A DNA stretch of 53,960 bases from contig NZ_QLYZ01000026.1 of the NCBI RefSeq assembly GCF_003350325.1, positions 1 to 53,960 of the forward strand, read 5' to 3'. The first letter of the stretch is position 1, and each line of letters begins with the position of its first letter. The notes beneath the pieces were generated by a model. It was not told the origin of the DNA. It did no database searches and saw only the letters and a program-made list of their open reading frames with translations. Below, one piece after another: positions 17,914 to 27,934 of the stretch. Both the position numbers and the translations under genes were made by a program. Source of the stretch: Vibrio rhodolitus. Lineage in GTDB: Bacteria; Pseudomonadota; Gammaproteobacteria; Enterobacterales; Vibrionaceae.

Positions 17914-19731
17914 TTAACGGCGTTTTTCTGGTAAAAGCTCTGTTTTATCCTGCGAGATCCACCAAGTATCAATGCCCAAATCGTATTTAGGCATTACCTC
18001 TGGACGCTCAAACTTATCCCACATCGCAACTCGGTACGTGCTGATGTGCCACTGCGGAATAATATAGAAGTTCCATTGCAAAACACGGTCAAGCGCGCGA
18101 CCAAGTGGCAGTAGCTTATCTGGGTGCTGCTGGTTCTTAACAATTTCTTCTGTAAGCGCATCCACCACTGGATCGTTGACACCTGCCGTATTGTAAGTGG
18201 AGTCCATATAGTTGGAGTTCCAAATGATCATTAGGTTTGGACTCGGGTATGGATTAGCTGAATAAGGTGACGACAACATATCAAAGTCGCGATCACGTAA
18301 ACGCTTAATATACTGGGTGGTATCGACGGTACGGATCTTCATATCGATACCCATGCGTTTAAGGTTCTTTTGCAAAGGTATCGCGATGCGCTCTGTCGTC
18401 GGACTGTAAACCAAAAACTCAAATGCCAAAGGCTGACCGGTTTCAACATTGGTCATCACTTTATTGCGTAGCTCCCAACCTGCTTCTTTCAGCAGTTTAA
18501 ATGCTGCACGCATTTGTGTGCGGATTCTTCCTGAACCATCCGTCACTGAAGGTTGATATTCTTGGGTAAATACGCGCTCAGGCACTTGTTGCTTGAATGG
18601 CGTCAGAATGGCAACTTCTTCCTCAGACGGCAACCCACTGGCTTCGTAGTCAGTGTTTTGGAAAAAACTGCGTGTACGTGAATACTGACCATAGAACATG
18701 TTGGCATTCATCCATTCAAAGTCCATGGCGTAGTTAATCGCTTCACGCACTTTCGGGTCTTTAAAGAACTCGCGTTGAGTGTTAAAAACAAATGCTTGAG
18801 TGGATTCAGGCTTTTGATGCGGGATCTCTTGCTTGACGATAAAGCCTTTATCAAAGTTTTGCCCGGTGTAAGAATTAGCCCAGAACTTTGCCGACGTTTC
18901 TAAACGGAAATCAAACTCACCTGCCTTAAACGCCTCAAGCATGACGGTGTCATCACGGTAATAGTCGTACTGGGTTTGCTCAAAGTTATAGCGACCCACA
19001 TTTACTGGCAGATCTTTTGCCCAGTAATCTTTTACCAAAGTGTAAGTCACACTTTGTCCGACTTTATACTCGCTAACTTTATAAGCTGAGCTACCGACAG
19101 GAGGTTCAGAGAGTGGTTCAGAAAAGTTCTTATCTTGCCAAAAGTGTTTCGGCAATACTCGGGTCGATTGGGCAAAGCTGAACAGCTTCTCACGATTTGG
19201 CTTTGCCATCTCGATACGCACCAACAAATCGTTTTTAGCGGTTACTGACTTGATGTCTTCGTAGTAAACTCGATATTGAGGTACACCCTCGGTCATAAAC
19301 TTATCGAAGCTAAACGCGACATCATGCGCGGTAATTGGCTTGCCATCATGAAAGCGTGCGTTTGGGTTGATCTCGATTTCCATCCAACTGAAATCGTCTG
19401 AGTAGCGAACTTTCTGTGCGATCAAAGGATAGAAAGCATCAATCTCATCGCTTGGGCTAAACATTAAAGTATCGTAAAGCTCCCCAGCACCACGCGCAGC
19501 AACACCGCGGGAGGCAAAACGGTTGAAATTGTCGTAAGTACCGACCACGCCATAGGTGATTTTGCCGAATTTAGGGGCGTCAGGATTGACGTAATCGAAG
19601 TGGATAAAATTGTCTGGATATTTGGCACTACCGAAGCCAACTAAAGAAGTACTTTCTATTACCGCCGACATCGCGGTTGAACTAACAAGCGTGAGCACGC
19701 TGCCTATCACTAAGCGTTGAAACTTCCCCAT
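17914..19731 (-). CDS. yejA: Periplasmic peptide-binding protein YejA
   Basis: 605 residues, an SBP_bac_5 (class II) solute-binding protein. The N-terminal signal peptide MGKFQRLVIGSVLTLVSSTA with a cleavable MSA-V end places it in the periplasm. Family hallmarks are LYDTLMFSPSDEIDAFYPLI and RFHDGKPITAHDVAFSFDKF near residues 80-150, and the C-terminal WNFYIIPQWHISTYR. It captures oligopeptides for YejBE. It is the first gene of the operon. No clear operator was identified upstream. Confidence 0.92.
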   Translation of the reverse strand: MGKFQRLVIGSVLTLVSSTAMSAVIESTSLVGFGSAKYPDNFIHFDYVNPDAPKFGKITYGVVGTYDNFNRFASRGVAARGAGELYDTLMFSPSDEIDAFYPLIAQKVRYSDDFSWMEIEINPNARFHDGKPITAHDVAFSFDKFMTEGVPQYRVYYEDIKSVTAKNDLLVRIEMAKPNREKLFSFAQSTRVLPKHFWQDKNFSEPLSEPPVGSSAYKVSEYKVGQSVTYTLVKDYWAKDLPVNVGRYNFEQTQYDYYRDDTVMLEAFKAGEFDFRLETSAKFWANSYTGQNFDKGFIVKQEIPHQKPESTQAFVFNTQREFFKDPKVREAINYAMDFEWMNANMFYGQYSRTRSFFQNTDYEASGLPSEEEVAILTPFKQQVPERVFTQEYQPSVTDGSGRIRTQMRAAFKLLKEAGWELRNKVMTNVETGQPLAFEFLVYSPTTERIAIPLQKNLKRMGIDMKIRTVDTTQYIKRLRDRDFDMLSSPYSANPYPSPNLMIIWNSNYMDSTYNTAGVNDPVVDALTEEIVKNQQHPDKLLPLGRALDRVLQWNFYIIPQWHISTYRVAMWDKFERPEVMPKYDLGIDTWWISQDKTELLPEKRR

Positions 19732-19900
19732 GGCTACTCCCTTAGCATTCTGTTTGTTTTAATAATTTTATTATTCAGTCACTTGTCCAAGTATATACCG
19801 AATTTTCAATTCGAGCATAAGCCAAACCAAGAGAATTTGTTATTTTTCATTTGCCTTGTTCATGTTGTCTGCCCAAACATTGGTACTTTTCATCGCTAAA

Positions 19901-19924
19901 AATAAACCCGCTGAATGCGGGTTT
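19901..19924 (-). terminator. Terminator after the Nudix gene
   Basis: Stem AAACCCGC / GCGGGTTT with a 5-nt loop (19904-19924). On the minus strand it is followed by ATTTTTAG. It ends the Nudix transcript before the yejA promoter region. Confidence 0.7.
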
Positions 19925-19953
19925 ACTTGTCATTAAGCTCACCAATTCCGGCG

Positions 19954-20472
19954 TTACAGCATTTCTTTCGCCACTAACTGTAGCAAGAATGTTTCGCGCT
20001 CAATGCTCATGCCTTTCTTTGGGCTTTCCGCTATGGTTTTCTCATTATGAGCAATCGCTTCATGAATGTTTAACCAGACCGGTTTCATGCCATTTTTAAT
20101 TTCATAATCTTCGTAAGCGGTTTCACCAAGTTCGCGGTCAATTTTGCACGTGTAGCAGTATGAGGTCATGTGCATCACATCCGCATCGTCTTTGTACCAA
20201 GGACGAAACTCTTCATAGATACCAAACGGCTTAATGTTGTGGATGTTCTGTGCGCCCGTCTCTTCTTGTAGTTCACGCACCAAACCTGCAATCACATCTT
20301 CATCTTCGTCTAAACCACCACCAGGAATGGTGTAGTCGTGATAGCGCTCGGTGTATAACAGCAAAATATCTTCACCATCGACAACAATCGCGCGCGCGGC
20401 TTTGCGTTGAAACACGGTTTTATCGTCTAGATGGTCAATCTCAGGATGAATTGTAGTTTGTAGGTGTCGCAT
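19954..20472 (-). CDS. Nudix hydrolase
   Basis: 172 residues. The Nudix box is complete: GGGLDEDEDVIAGL followed by VRELQEETGA, with the metal-binding Glu residues of REx2EExG present. It would hydrolyse a nucleoside diphosphate linked to another moiety, using Mg2+. The upstream strand (ARAIVVDGEDILLLYTER) and YTIPGGG are typical of the family. The substrate cannot be inferred. It is a single gene between yejA and ldhA, transcribed away from ldhA. Confidence 0.88.
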   Translation of the reverse strand: MRHLQTTIHPEIDHLDDKTVFQRKAARAIVVDGEDILLLYTERYHDYTIPGGGLDEDEDVIAGLVRELQEETGAQNIHNIKPFGIYEEFRPWYKDDADVMHMTSYCYTCKIDRELGETAYEDYEIKNGMKPVWLNIHEAIAHNEKTIAESPKKGMSIERETFLLQLVAKEML

Positions 20473-20799
20473 CGTTTGTCTTGCTACTTATAGATTTAGG
20501 CAGAGATGCTACCATAGCGGCGATCGCATCGAAAACCCAATTTTTGCCAAGTATCCAACTATTGCATCTGCTCAATTCTGGAGATTCAACCTAAACCTAC
20601 ACTAAATTCATGGTTTATTTCGCTAGCAAACAGCGCTATTAATGATGCTAATTTATTCAAAGTTAGTACGAAGACTTATTTTCTAACGTAACGAACTTTA
20701 TTGCTCATGACTTAACATTGAAAAGATAGGTTCGACTCTTGTTTCGGAATATCCTTGCTGAGATTCCTTTCTAGAGAGCCCTGTGAAGGAGAGGTATCT
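20473..20799. other. Divergent promoter region, no gene seen
   Basis: About 327 bp between the divergent Nudix and lactate dehydrogenase genes. It is AT-rich, with no convincing ORF, hairpin or recognised operator. It must carry both promoters. Confidence 0.5.
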
Positions 20800-21804
20800 A
20801 TGATAAATATCGCCTTGTTTAGTAGTAAATCTTACGATGAAAAATCATTCACAGAGGTCAATCAGACGTTTGGCTTCAAAATCCATTATCACGACTTTAG
20901 ACTGACCACTAAGACCGCGCGCATGGCGCAAGGTTGTAGCGTAGTATGTGCGTTTGTGAACGATGATCTTTCCGCCCCCGTACTTGAAGAATTAGCGCGC
21001 CATGGTATCAAACTCATCGCAATGCGCTGCGCGGGGTTTGACCGAGTCGATCTCGACGCTGCCGAGCGCCTAGATTTGCAAGTGGTTCGCGTGCCAGCCT
21101 ACTCCCCTGAAGCGGTAGCAGAACACACGGTTGGCATGATGATGTGTCTCAATCGTCGCTTTCACAAAGCTTACCAAAGAACGCGCGATGCCAATTTCTC
21201 ACTAGAAGGATTAGTTGGCTTTAATTTTCACGGTAAAACGGTCGGCGTATTTGGCAGCGGTAAAATAGGCTTAGCAACGATGCGAATTCTTAAGGGCTTG
21301 GGCATGAAAATCTTATGCGTTGACCCTTACGAGAATCCTCTTGCAGTTGAGCTCGGGGTCACTTACTGCGACAAAGAAACCTTACTTAAATCCAGCGATA
21401 TCATCACGCTCCATTGTCCGATGACACCAGAAAACCATCATCTGCTCAACCAACAAGCGTTTGACCAAATGAAAGATGGCGTGATGATCGTCAATACCAG
21501 CCGAGGCGAATTGCTTGATTCTGCGGCAGCAATCGAAGCACTCAAAAGAGGCAGAATTGGCTCGTTGGGATTGGATGTTTATGACAATGAAAAAGAACTA
21601 TTTTTCCAAGACAAATCGAATGACATCATTGTTGATGATGTTTTCCGCCGACTCTCTGCTTGCCACAATGTACTGTTTACGGGTCACCAGGCGTTCTTAA
21701 CTAACGAAGCCCTATCAAACATCGCTCATACCACACTGAGTAATGTACAAGCATTTAGCAATAATCAAGCGAGTGGCAACGAGCTGATCACTCACCAAAG
21801 TTAA
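20800..21804 (+). CDS. ldhA: Fermentative D-lactate dehydrogenase
   Basis: 334 residues of the D-2-hydroxyacid dehydrogenase family; it reduces pyruvate to D-lactate with NADH during fermentation. The NAD-binding motif GVFGSGKIGLATMRIL lies in the centre. The catalytic Arg is in NTSRGELLD, the Glu in LGLDVYDNEKELFFQD and the His in LFTGHQAFLTNEAL. I chose the ATG at 20800, preceded by AAGGAG at ideal spacing, over a longer reading from 20755. Its neighbour set includes an L-lactate permease about 4 kb away, but they do not form an operon. Confidence 0.93.
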   Translation: MINIALFSSKSYDEKSFTEVNQTFGFKIHYHDFRLTTKTARMAQGCSVVCAFVNDDLSAPVLEELARHGIKLIAMRCAGFDRVDLDAAERLDLQVVRVPAYSPEAVAEHTVGMMMCLNRRFHKAYQRTRDANFSLEGLVGFNFHGKTVGVFGSGKIGLATMRILKGLGMKILCVDPYENPLAVELGVTYCDKETLLKSSDIITLHCPMTPENHHLLNQQAFDQMKDGVMIVNTSRGELLDSAAAIEALKRGRIGSLGLDVYDNEKELFFQDKSNDIIVDDVFRRLSACHNVLFTGHQAFLTNEALSNIAHTTLSNVQAFSNNQASGNELITHQS

Positions 21805-21821
21805 CCCGAGCACAAAAGAAA

Positions 21822-21845
21822 AAGGCTCTGAAATTTCAGAGCCTT
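21822..21845. terminator. Shared bidirectional terminator of ldhA and the Lon-like gene
   Basis: A perfect 24-bp palindrome (AAGGCTCTGAAA and its complement) between two convergent genes, flanked by an A-run on the left and a T-containing tract on the right. Confidence 0.8.
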
Positions 21846-21855
21846 ACTTATCTAT

Positions 21856-24216
21856 CTATTTACGTAATGCGTTGAGTTTAGCTTGGGCAATACCGTAAAT
21901 CGTATCAATTGGATAGCTGCCCTCATCACTTGGCGTACCGGCTGGCTTACCGGTAAATATTTCAATCGCTTCAGTCACATGGTCAATTGCCCAAATGTTA
22001 AACTCTCCGCGTTCAACCGCTTTTACCACATCAGGGCGAAGCATTAGGTTGTGCATATTTGAACGAGGAATGATCACCCCTTGTTGATTAGCGCGCCCCT
22101 TGATGCCACAAACATCAAAGAAGCCTTCTATTTTCTCGTTAACCCCGCCGATCGGCTGAGACTCACCAAACTGGTTCATCGAACCAGTTATCGCAATATC
22201 TTGTCGGTTTGGTTGTTTGGAAAACGCCGAAACCACAGCACAGAACTCAGCCATACTGGCACTATCACCATCGACACCACCATAAGATTGCTCAAAGGTT
22301 ATGGTAGTGGTTAACGGCACTTTAGCGGTTTTGCCAAAGACAGAAGATAAGTAAGCAGTTAAGATCATGACGCCTTTGGAGTGAATACTACCGCCTAAAT
22401 CTACACTGCGTTCAATATCAATCACATCGCCATCACCGTAACAAGTTGTCGCGGTAATTCGGTTTGGCGCACCAAACATATACTCACTCGTACTTAATAC
22501 TGATAGCGCATTCACCTGCCCCACTGCCGTGCCTTCGGTATGGATCAATGTTGTGCCATTAATAAAGCCTTCCATCACCGCATCTTTGAGGCGGCTAACG
22601 CGCAGCTCCTGATTCGATAATGCCTCTTCAACGTGGCTAGAGCGAATCATATTCGCATTAGCTTGCTTAGCAACGTAGTTAGACTCGCGCAGCAAATTGG
22701 CAATGTTGGCTGAGTGAAGCGACAGCTTATTTTGGTCGCCAGCCAGCCTTGAGCTGTGCTCAATAATGCGCGCAATGGCTTTGCGATCGCAGTGCAGCAT
22801 ATTGTTATCATGCACGACACTAGAGATAAAACGCGCATAATGCATCTCTGAATCTGAGGTTCGCTTCATCTCATCTTCAAAATCTGCTGTCACGCGGAAA
22901 AGCTCACTAAATTCTGGATCGTAATGTTGCAACAATTGATAAGTTCGGTAGTCGCCAAATAGTATGATCTTAACGTCCAGAGGAATTGGTTCGGGATCAA
23001 GCGAAACGGCACCGGTCAACGTCAGCTCTTTTTCCAATGAGGTAAAGCTCAGTTGGCGCGAGCGTAACGCTCGTTTTAGACCATCCCACACATAAGGTTG
23101 CTCCAGCACTTTCTGGGCATCCATCAAAAGCACACCGCCATTAGCTTTGTGTAAACTGCCAGCACGAATGAGCGAGAAATCAGTAAATACCGTACCTTTG
23201 TAAGTCGCGGTTTCAATGTAACCAAACAGGCTGTGGTAATTTGGATTTTCTTCGACAATCACCGGAAACTCACACGCTTTACGATTGACGAGAATGTTGA
23301 CTTTGTAGCGACGTGGTAGCTTTTTATCGAGCGATGCTGCGGCAATCTCCGCCTGCTCATTGCCCTGCTCTAAGAAAATATCGGCGTTTTCAACTATGTC
23401 CTTTTTCAACTCAGAGAGATAGGTTTTAATCTCAGGGTATTGCGAGTAATCCGCTTTTAGCTGTTTGATAAAATGCGCAATAACATCAAGTGTGACGTCA
23501 TCATTGAGCTTCTTGATTTTTTCACTAAACGTTTCTTCCCATTCCGTTAGCTCTCTAACCATGTTGCGCAGTTTGACTTCTAGATCATCGATAGAGTCAC
23601 TAAATTGTTCTTGCTCTTTTTCAGACAGTTGGTCAAAGCTTTCCTCGGTGTGCAGCTCTTCACCGTCCATCGCGACAAACTGATAATCACCTTGCGTCGT
23701 CACCGTGAGGCTAATGTTCTTCTCTTTCGCCTCTTTACTGATCGATTCAAGCTCGACCGCTTGCTTTTGCGCTAACTGAGCTTTTAACTTTTCAGCACGT
23801 GTTATATAGAGCTCGTTGTCAAACGCCAGTGGCATCGCGACGACCAGCTTGGCAATCATTTTTTCAATGTCATGCTTGAACGTTTTGCCAACACCACAAG
23901 GTAGCTTAAGCACCTTTGGCGTACGATTATTCGAAAAATCAGAAACATAACACCAATCGTATAACTCTGAGGTATCGCTTTTGTGGCGGTTCAGATAACG
24001 TAAAATCATGGTTCGCTTACCAAGCCCATTTTGCCCGATAGCGTAAATGTTGTAGCCTTTCTCTTTAATTGACATCGCGAATTCAACGGCTTTCTGTGCC
24101 CGTTCTTGACCGACTATCTCATCAATTGGTGGCAAATCTTTGGTCGATTTGCTCGGGAGCTGTTCTAACTCCGTTGCGTGGTACAGTTGACTCGCTAATA
24201 GCTTTTCTATCGCCAT
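21856..24216 (-). CDS. Lon-family ATP-dependent protease (LonB/YcbZ-like)
   Basis: 786 residues. It lacks the N-terminal substrate domain of classical Lon. The P-loop GQNGLGKRT is at 61-69, within a segment that cites its own ring: VGQERAQKAVEFAMSIKEKG. A coiled-coil-rich insertion (about 150-290) follows, then an AAA lid, then a C-terminal S16 protease domain with catalytic Ser in GDSASMAEF and Lys in GGVNEKIEGFF. This is the arrangement of E. coli YcbZ (LonH) rather than LonA. The degenerate Walker region (GKRT instead of GKST) suggests that ATP use may differ from LonA. Confidence 0.88.
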   Translation of the reverse strand: MAIEKLLASQLYHATELEQLPSKSTKDLPPIDEIVGQERAQKAVEFAMSIKEKGYNIYAIGQNGLGKRTMILRYLNRHKSDTSELYDWCYVSDFSNNRTPKVLKLPCGVGKTFKHDIEKMIAKLVVAMPLAFDNELYITRAEKLKAQLAQKQAVELESISKEAKEKNISLTVTTQGDYQFVAMDGEELHTEESFDQLSEKEQEQFSDSIDDLEVKLRNMVRELTEWEETFSEKIKKLNDDVTLDVIAHFIKQLKADYSQYPEIKTYLSELKKDIVENADIFLEQGNEQAEIAAASLDKKLPRRYKVNILVNRKACEFPVIVEENPNYHSLFGYIETATYKGTVFTDFSLIRAGSLHKANGGVLLMDAQKVLEQPYVWDGLKRALRSRQLSFTSLEKELTLTGAVSLDPEPIPLDVKIILFGDYRTYQLLQHYDPEFSELFRVTADFEDEMKRTSDSEMHYARFISSVVHDNNMLHCDRKAIARIIEHSSRLAGDQNKLSLHSANIANLLRESNYVAKQANANMIRSSHVEEALSNQELRVSRLKDAVMEGFINGTTLIHTEGTAVGQVNALSVLSTSEYMFGAPNRITATTCYGDGDVIDIERSVDLGGSIHSKGVMILTAYLSSVFGKTAKVPLTTTITFEQSYGGVDGDSASMAEFCAVVSAFSKQPNRQDIAITGSMNQFGESQPIGGVNEKIEGFFDVCGIKGRANQQGVIIPRSNMHNLMLRPDVVKAVERGEFNIWAIDHVTEAIEIFTGKPAGTPSDEGSYPIDTIYGIAQAKLNALRK

Positions 24217-24430
24217 CTCTATTTCCTTATCACAGAGCCTTCATATTCAACAGTCTAGTTTAATTTCATTTACATTTTAGTGACTTAGGCTGTAATCGAG
24301 TTCAACAGCTCAATTATTCACCAACAATAGAGCTAATGATATTTATTTGCAATTGATATTCGTTTGCATTTAAATATCTATCATTGAAGATTAGCGTCGT
24401 AACTCGTGGCGTATTGAGGAGTGAATCATC

Positions 24431-24925
24431 ATGGATCTAAACCAGTGTTGGAACCACTATTTAAAAGCGGAGCAATTGTTAGAGCAAGGGCATTGGCCAG
24501 AAGCACAGTATCTATATGACCAAGTGCTGCATCATATGCCCACTCATATTCAAAGCGCAGTGGAAACCACCAAGACTAAGCCATGCCAGTTCGTCTGCTT
24601 AATTACTGGCTATCGAGATGCTGCGGTTTCGCAATCACAAATCCTTAATCGAATGGGTCAATATCAAGCTGCATTTGATTGTCTTAATCAAGCATACGCA
24701 CTGCTGCAGTTTCTCTCTTTAGAAAATAATGATCTCATTCGTACTACCAACAATTTAGTTACCAAAGCAAGCGATGATTTACTGCAGCATATTGGCGCTT
24801 TTTGCTCTTCGCAGCGCAGTGCAAACTGGATGTTTGAATATGAGCTATTGCAAAAAGCGCAGCACTACTTTGATAACTTAAAACTTGCGCAAAACTTGTC
24901 AACTCGAGTTCAGGTACTCAACTAG
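24431..24925 (+). CDS. Conserved hypothetical protein with TPR-like helices
   Basis: 164 residues, not recognised as a named family. The N-terminus (CWNHYLKAEQLLEQGHWPEA) and the middle (ILNRMGQYQAAFDCLNQAYA) each look like one tetratricopeptide helix pair, which suggests a protein-binding role. There is no signal peptide or membrane segment. The ATG is preceded by GAGGAG with a rather long spacer. It is a single gene between a protease gene and a convergent LysR gene. Confidence 0.7.
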   Translation: MDLNQCWNHYLKAEQLLEQGHWPEAQYLYDQVLHHMPTHIQSAVETTKTKPCQFVCLITGYRDAAVSQSQILNRMGQYQAAFDCLNQAYALLQFLSLENNDLIRTTNNLVTKASDDLLQHIGAFCSSQRSANWMFEYELLQKAQHYFDNLKLAQNLSTRVQVLN

Positions 24926-24946
24926 AGCCGTTTCGTTACGACGTCA

Positions 24947-25849
24947 CTAAAAGTAGTGAGCAATTTCTAGATAACGGTTTTTAATGTGCTCGATTAGCAT
25001 TTTGACCTTTTTAGGAGGTTGGCGAGTAAACGGATACACAGCATAAATGCCTAGCCGCTTGCCCACTTGCTCAGGGAATAAATCAATAAGCTCGCCGTTA
25101 TTGAGATCGTGATAAACCAAACAGCGTGGAACATAAGCAATACCATGCCCTCCCATTGCCGCTTTGCGCAGCGCGGTGGCATTATCGGTAGAGAAGTTAC
25201 CTGAAACGCGAATGATATTGTTGCGCTTGGCAGCTTTAAATTCCCACTCGCTCGCGCCAGTCGTTTGATAGGCATATTGCAGACAATTATGGTTTAACAA
25301 ATCATTTGGCTTCGCAGGTCGACCAAATTGGCTGATATAAGCCGGCGAGGCGCAAACTACCCATTGAGAATCGAGCATATGACGGGCAATCAAACTCGAG
25401 TCTTCCAAATAGCCGGTGCGGATCACAAGGTCATACCCACCATCAACCAGATCGACAAAACGGTTATCAAGCGACATATCTACGGTCAAACCTGGATGCA
25501 GGTTACAAAATTCGGACACTGCATCAGCCAAAAGTAAATCACCTGAAATAGTTGGCACCGACATTTTGATGTGTCCGGTTACTTTCTCGCCAAATCCCGA
25601 TACCGAGTCTGCTGCCTCTTGCGTGGCTTGCTTCACATTTTTAGCACCTTGTAACAAAGCACGACCCGCCTCGGTCAAGGTCAGCTTTCGCGTCGTTCGG
25701 TATAGCAGTTGAACCCCTGCTTGTTCTTCTAAACGAGCAATTCTTTTGCTAACTACTGAATTTGTAAGATTATTTTGCTCAGCAGCTTTACTAAAACTTC
25801 CCAATTCGAATACTTGAGAAAATAGGATCAGGTCATCCGCGCGCATCAA
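24947..25849 (-). CDS. LysR-family transcriptional regulator
   Basis: 300 residues. The N-terminal winged helix-turn-helix (about 5-64; ELGSFSKAAEQNNLTNSVVS) and a C-terminal periplasmic-binding-like effector domain (about 90-290) are both complete. It is transcribed divergently from the L-lactate permease gene across about 155 bp, a common layout for a LysR regulator and its target. Control of lldP is therefore a reasonable inference, but the effector is unknown. The start is one of two adjacent ATGs (25849 or 25846). Confidence 0.9.
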   Translation of the reverse strand: MMRADDLILFSQVFELGSFSKAAEQNNLTNSVVSKRIARLEEQAGVQLLYRTTRKLTLTEAGRALLQGAKNVKQATQEAADSVSGFGEKVTGHIKMSVPTISGDLLLADAVSEFCNLHPGLTVDMSLDNRFVDLVDGGYDLVIRTGYLEDSSLIARHMLDSQWVVCASPAYISQFGRPAKPNDLLNHNCLQYAYQTTGASEWEFKAAKRNNIIRVSGNFSTDNATALRKAAMGGHGIAYVPRCLVYHDLNNGELIDLFPEQVGKRLGIYAVYPFTRQPPKKVKMLIEHIKNRYLEIAHYF

Positions 25850-26005
25850 TTACACCATTTTTGGAACTAATAATTTTCATTATCTCCCTATATTAACAAA
25901 AAATAAAGCGTAAGATTCACATCCAATTAACACCAAAATTACAATAAACAACTACAAAACCATTCGTCAGCATTTGATTGTATTGCCCGAGAAAGGAACT
26001 CCCCT

Positions 26006-27697
26006 ATGAATGAAACCCTACTTGCCTTAGTCGCATTCTCACCTATTGTGGTGGCTGCGATTCTATTGGTTGGTCTAAACTGGCCCGCTAAACGTGCGAT
26101 GCCTATCGCATTTGCACTTACTGTGATAATTGCACTCGTGTTTTGGGATATGTCACCAACACGCGTGTTCGCCTCTATCTTCCAAGGTCTTGGCATCACA
26201 GTTTCCGTACTTTGGATTGTGTTTGGCGCTATCTTCTTACTTAACACTCTCAAACACACTGGTGCGATCACCACAATACGCAATGGCTTTACTGACATCT
26301 CTGAAGATCGTCGTGTACAAGCGATTATTATTGCTTGGTGTTTTGGCTCATTTATTGAAGGCGCTTCAGGCTTTGGTACCCCGGCTGCGATTGCCGCACC
26401 ACTGTTAGTGGCGATTGGCTTCCCTGCCCTAGCGGCAGTACTCATGGGAATGATGATCCAGTCAACGCCAGTGTCATTTGGCGCAGTAGGTACACCAATT
26501 ATCGTTGGAGTAAATAAGGGCTTAGATACGCATGGCATTGGTAGCGTATTGGTAGAAAATGGCTCTAGCTGGAGTGTTTACCTTCAACAAATCACCTCGA
26601 GTGTGGCGATCATTCATGCCATCGTCGGTACACTGATTCCGGTACTAATGGCAATGATGCTAACGCGCTTTTTTGGCAAAAACAAAAGTTGGCGTGAAGG
26701 TTTAGATATTTTACCGTTCGCTCTATTCGCAGGTGTGGCGTTCACCGTACCTTACGCACTAACTGGTGTTTTCTTGGGTGCAGAGTTCCCTTCACTGATT
26801 GGCGGCTTATTCGGTCTTGCGATCGTCGTTTCAGCAGCGAAAAAAGGCTTTTTGGTACCAAAGACAAAGTGGGACTTCGAATCTGAAGATAAATGGCCAG
26901 CAGAATGGCTAGGCTCTCTGAAAATCGATTTAAAAGATAATACCAACAAACCAATGAGCTTGGTGATGGCTTGGGCTCCTTACGTACTATTAGCGGTGGT
27001 ATTGGTTGCCAGTCGTGTAAGTGCTGATTTTAAATCTCTGTTAACCAGTGTCAGCATTTCCTTTGCTAATATCCTGGGTGAAACTGGCATCAGCACTGCT
27101 ATTCAGCCACTTTACCTACCTGGCGGTATTCTAGTATTCGTTGCTCTAGTCGCGGTATTAATGCAAGCGAAAAGCTTAAAACCACTGAGTGCGGCATTTA
27201 CGGAATCGAGTAAAACTTTAATTGGTGCAGGTTTCGTACTGCTGTTCACTATTCCTATGGTACGTATCTTCATCAATTCCGGCGTTAACGGTGCGGATCT
27301 CGCCAGTATGCCAGTGACCACAGCAAACTTTGCTGCAGGTATTGTTGGCACGGCTTTCCCAGCATTAAGTGCAACGGTTGGTGCATTAGGCGCGTTTATT
27401 GCCGGCTCTAACACCGTATCTAATATGATGTTTAGCCAGTTCCAATTTGAAGTCGCACAAACGCTCACTATCTCTAGTGTCGTCGTCGTGGCACTGCAAG
27501 CTGTTGGCGCAGCCGCTGGTAATATGATTGCGATTCACAATGTGGTCGCAGCTTCGGCGACAGTTGGCTTGCTTGGTCGTGAAGGCGCAACGCTGAGAAA
27601 AACCGTGATCCCTACATTCTACTACCTAGTGATGACGGGCATTATTGGTCTTATCTTAATTTACGGTTTTCAGTTCAATGATGTGTTAATGAAATAA
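26006..27697 (+). CDS. lldP: L-lactate permease
   Basis: 563 residues with about 13-14 hydrophobic segments, of the LctP family of lactate/glycolate-proton symporters. Family signatures include FIEGASGFGTPAAIAAPLLV and the following SFGAVGTPIIVGV. In the second half, AFIAGSNTVSNMMFSQFQ is the conserved GSNT motif. AAGGA precedes the ATG. No lactate dehydrogenase gene (lldD or dld) is adjacent, so uptake and oxidation are encoded apart. It is probably regulated by the divergent LysR protein. Confidence 0.93.
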   Translation: MNETLLALVAFSPIVVAAILLVGLNWPAKRAMPIAFALTVIIALVFWDMSPTRVFASIFQGLGITVSVLWIVFGAIFLLNTLKHTGAITTIRNGFTDISEDRRVQAIIIAWCFGSFIEGASGFGTPAAIAAPLLVAIGFPALAAVLMGMMIQSTPVSFGAVGTPIIVGVNKGLDTHGIGSVLVENGSSWSVYLQQITSSVAIIHAIVGTLIPVLMAMMLTRFFGKNKSWREGLDILPFALFAGVAFTVPYALTGVFLGAEFPSLIGGLFGLAIVVSAAKKGFLVPKTKWDFESEDKWPAEWLGSLKIDLKDNTNKPMSLVMAWAPYVLLAVVLVASRVSADFKSLLTSVSISFANILGETGISTAIQPLYLPGGILVFVALVAVLMQAKSLKPLSAAFTESSKTLIGAGFVLLFTIPMVRIFINSGVNGADLASMPVTTANFAAGIVGTAFPALSATVGALGAFIAGSNTVSNMMFSQFQFEVAQTLTISSVVVVALQAVGAAAGNMIAIHNVVAASATVGLLGREGATLRKTVIPTFYYLVMTGIIGLILIYGFQFNDVLMK

Positions 27698-27752
27698 ACC
27701 ATTGCCTTCCTGCGGTGCTAAACCTCTCCCCTCACTTAGTACCGCATCAAAT

Positions 27753-27829
27753 TTGATGCTGATGTTCATTACGTCCGACAAGACTGCGATTGTACTCTAA
27801 CTTTCGTTCCCCGCGAACATCAGCATCAA
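27753..27829. repeat. 15-bp perfect inverted repeat with 47-nt loop
   Basis: TTGATGCTGATGTTC (27753-27767) and its exact complement GAACATCAGCATCAA (27815-27829), followed by TTCTTTCGTTTTT. It lies between lldP and the hydrolase gene. It may be the lldP 3' terminator structure or part of a small RNA. Confidence 0.5.
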
Positions 27830-27934
27830 TTCTTTCGTTTTTGGTGCAATTACTAACCTAGCTCAATAGTTGCTTTAGCTTTCTCTGTCATGATAGTTTT
27901 ATTGTCGTAACATACTGAAGCTATTGAGGTATCG

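Noticed and set aside
25939..26538. Minus-strand ORF of 199 residues opposite lldP
   Set aside because: It lies entirely in the shadow of a well-supported permease gene; its composition reflects antisense of hydrophobic codons and it matches nothing.
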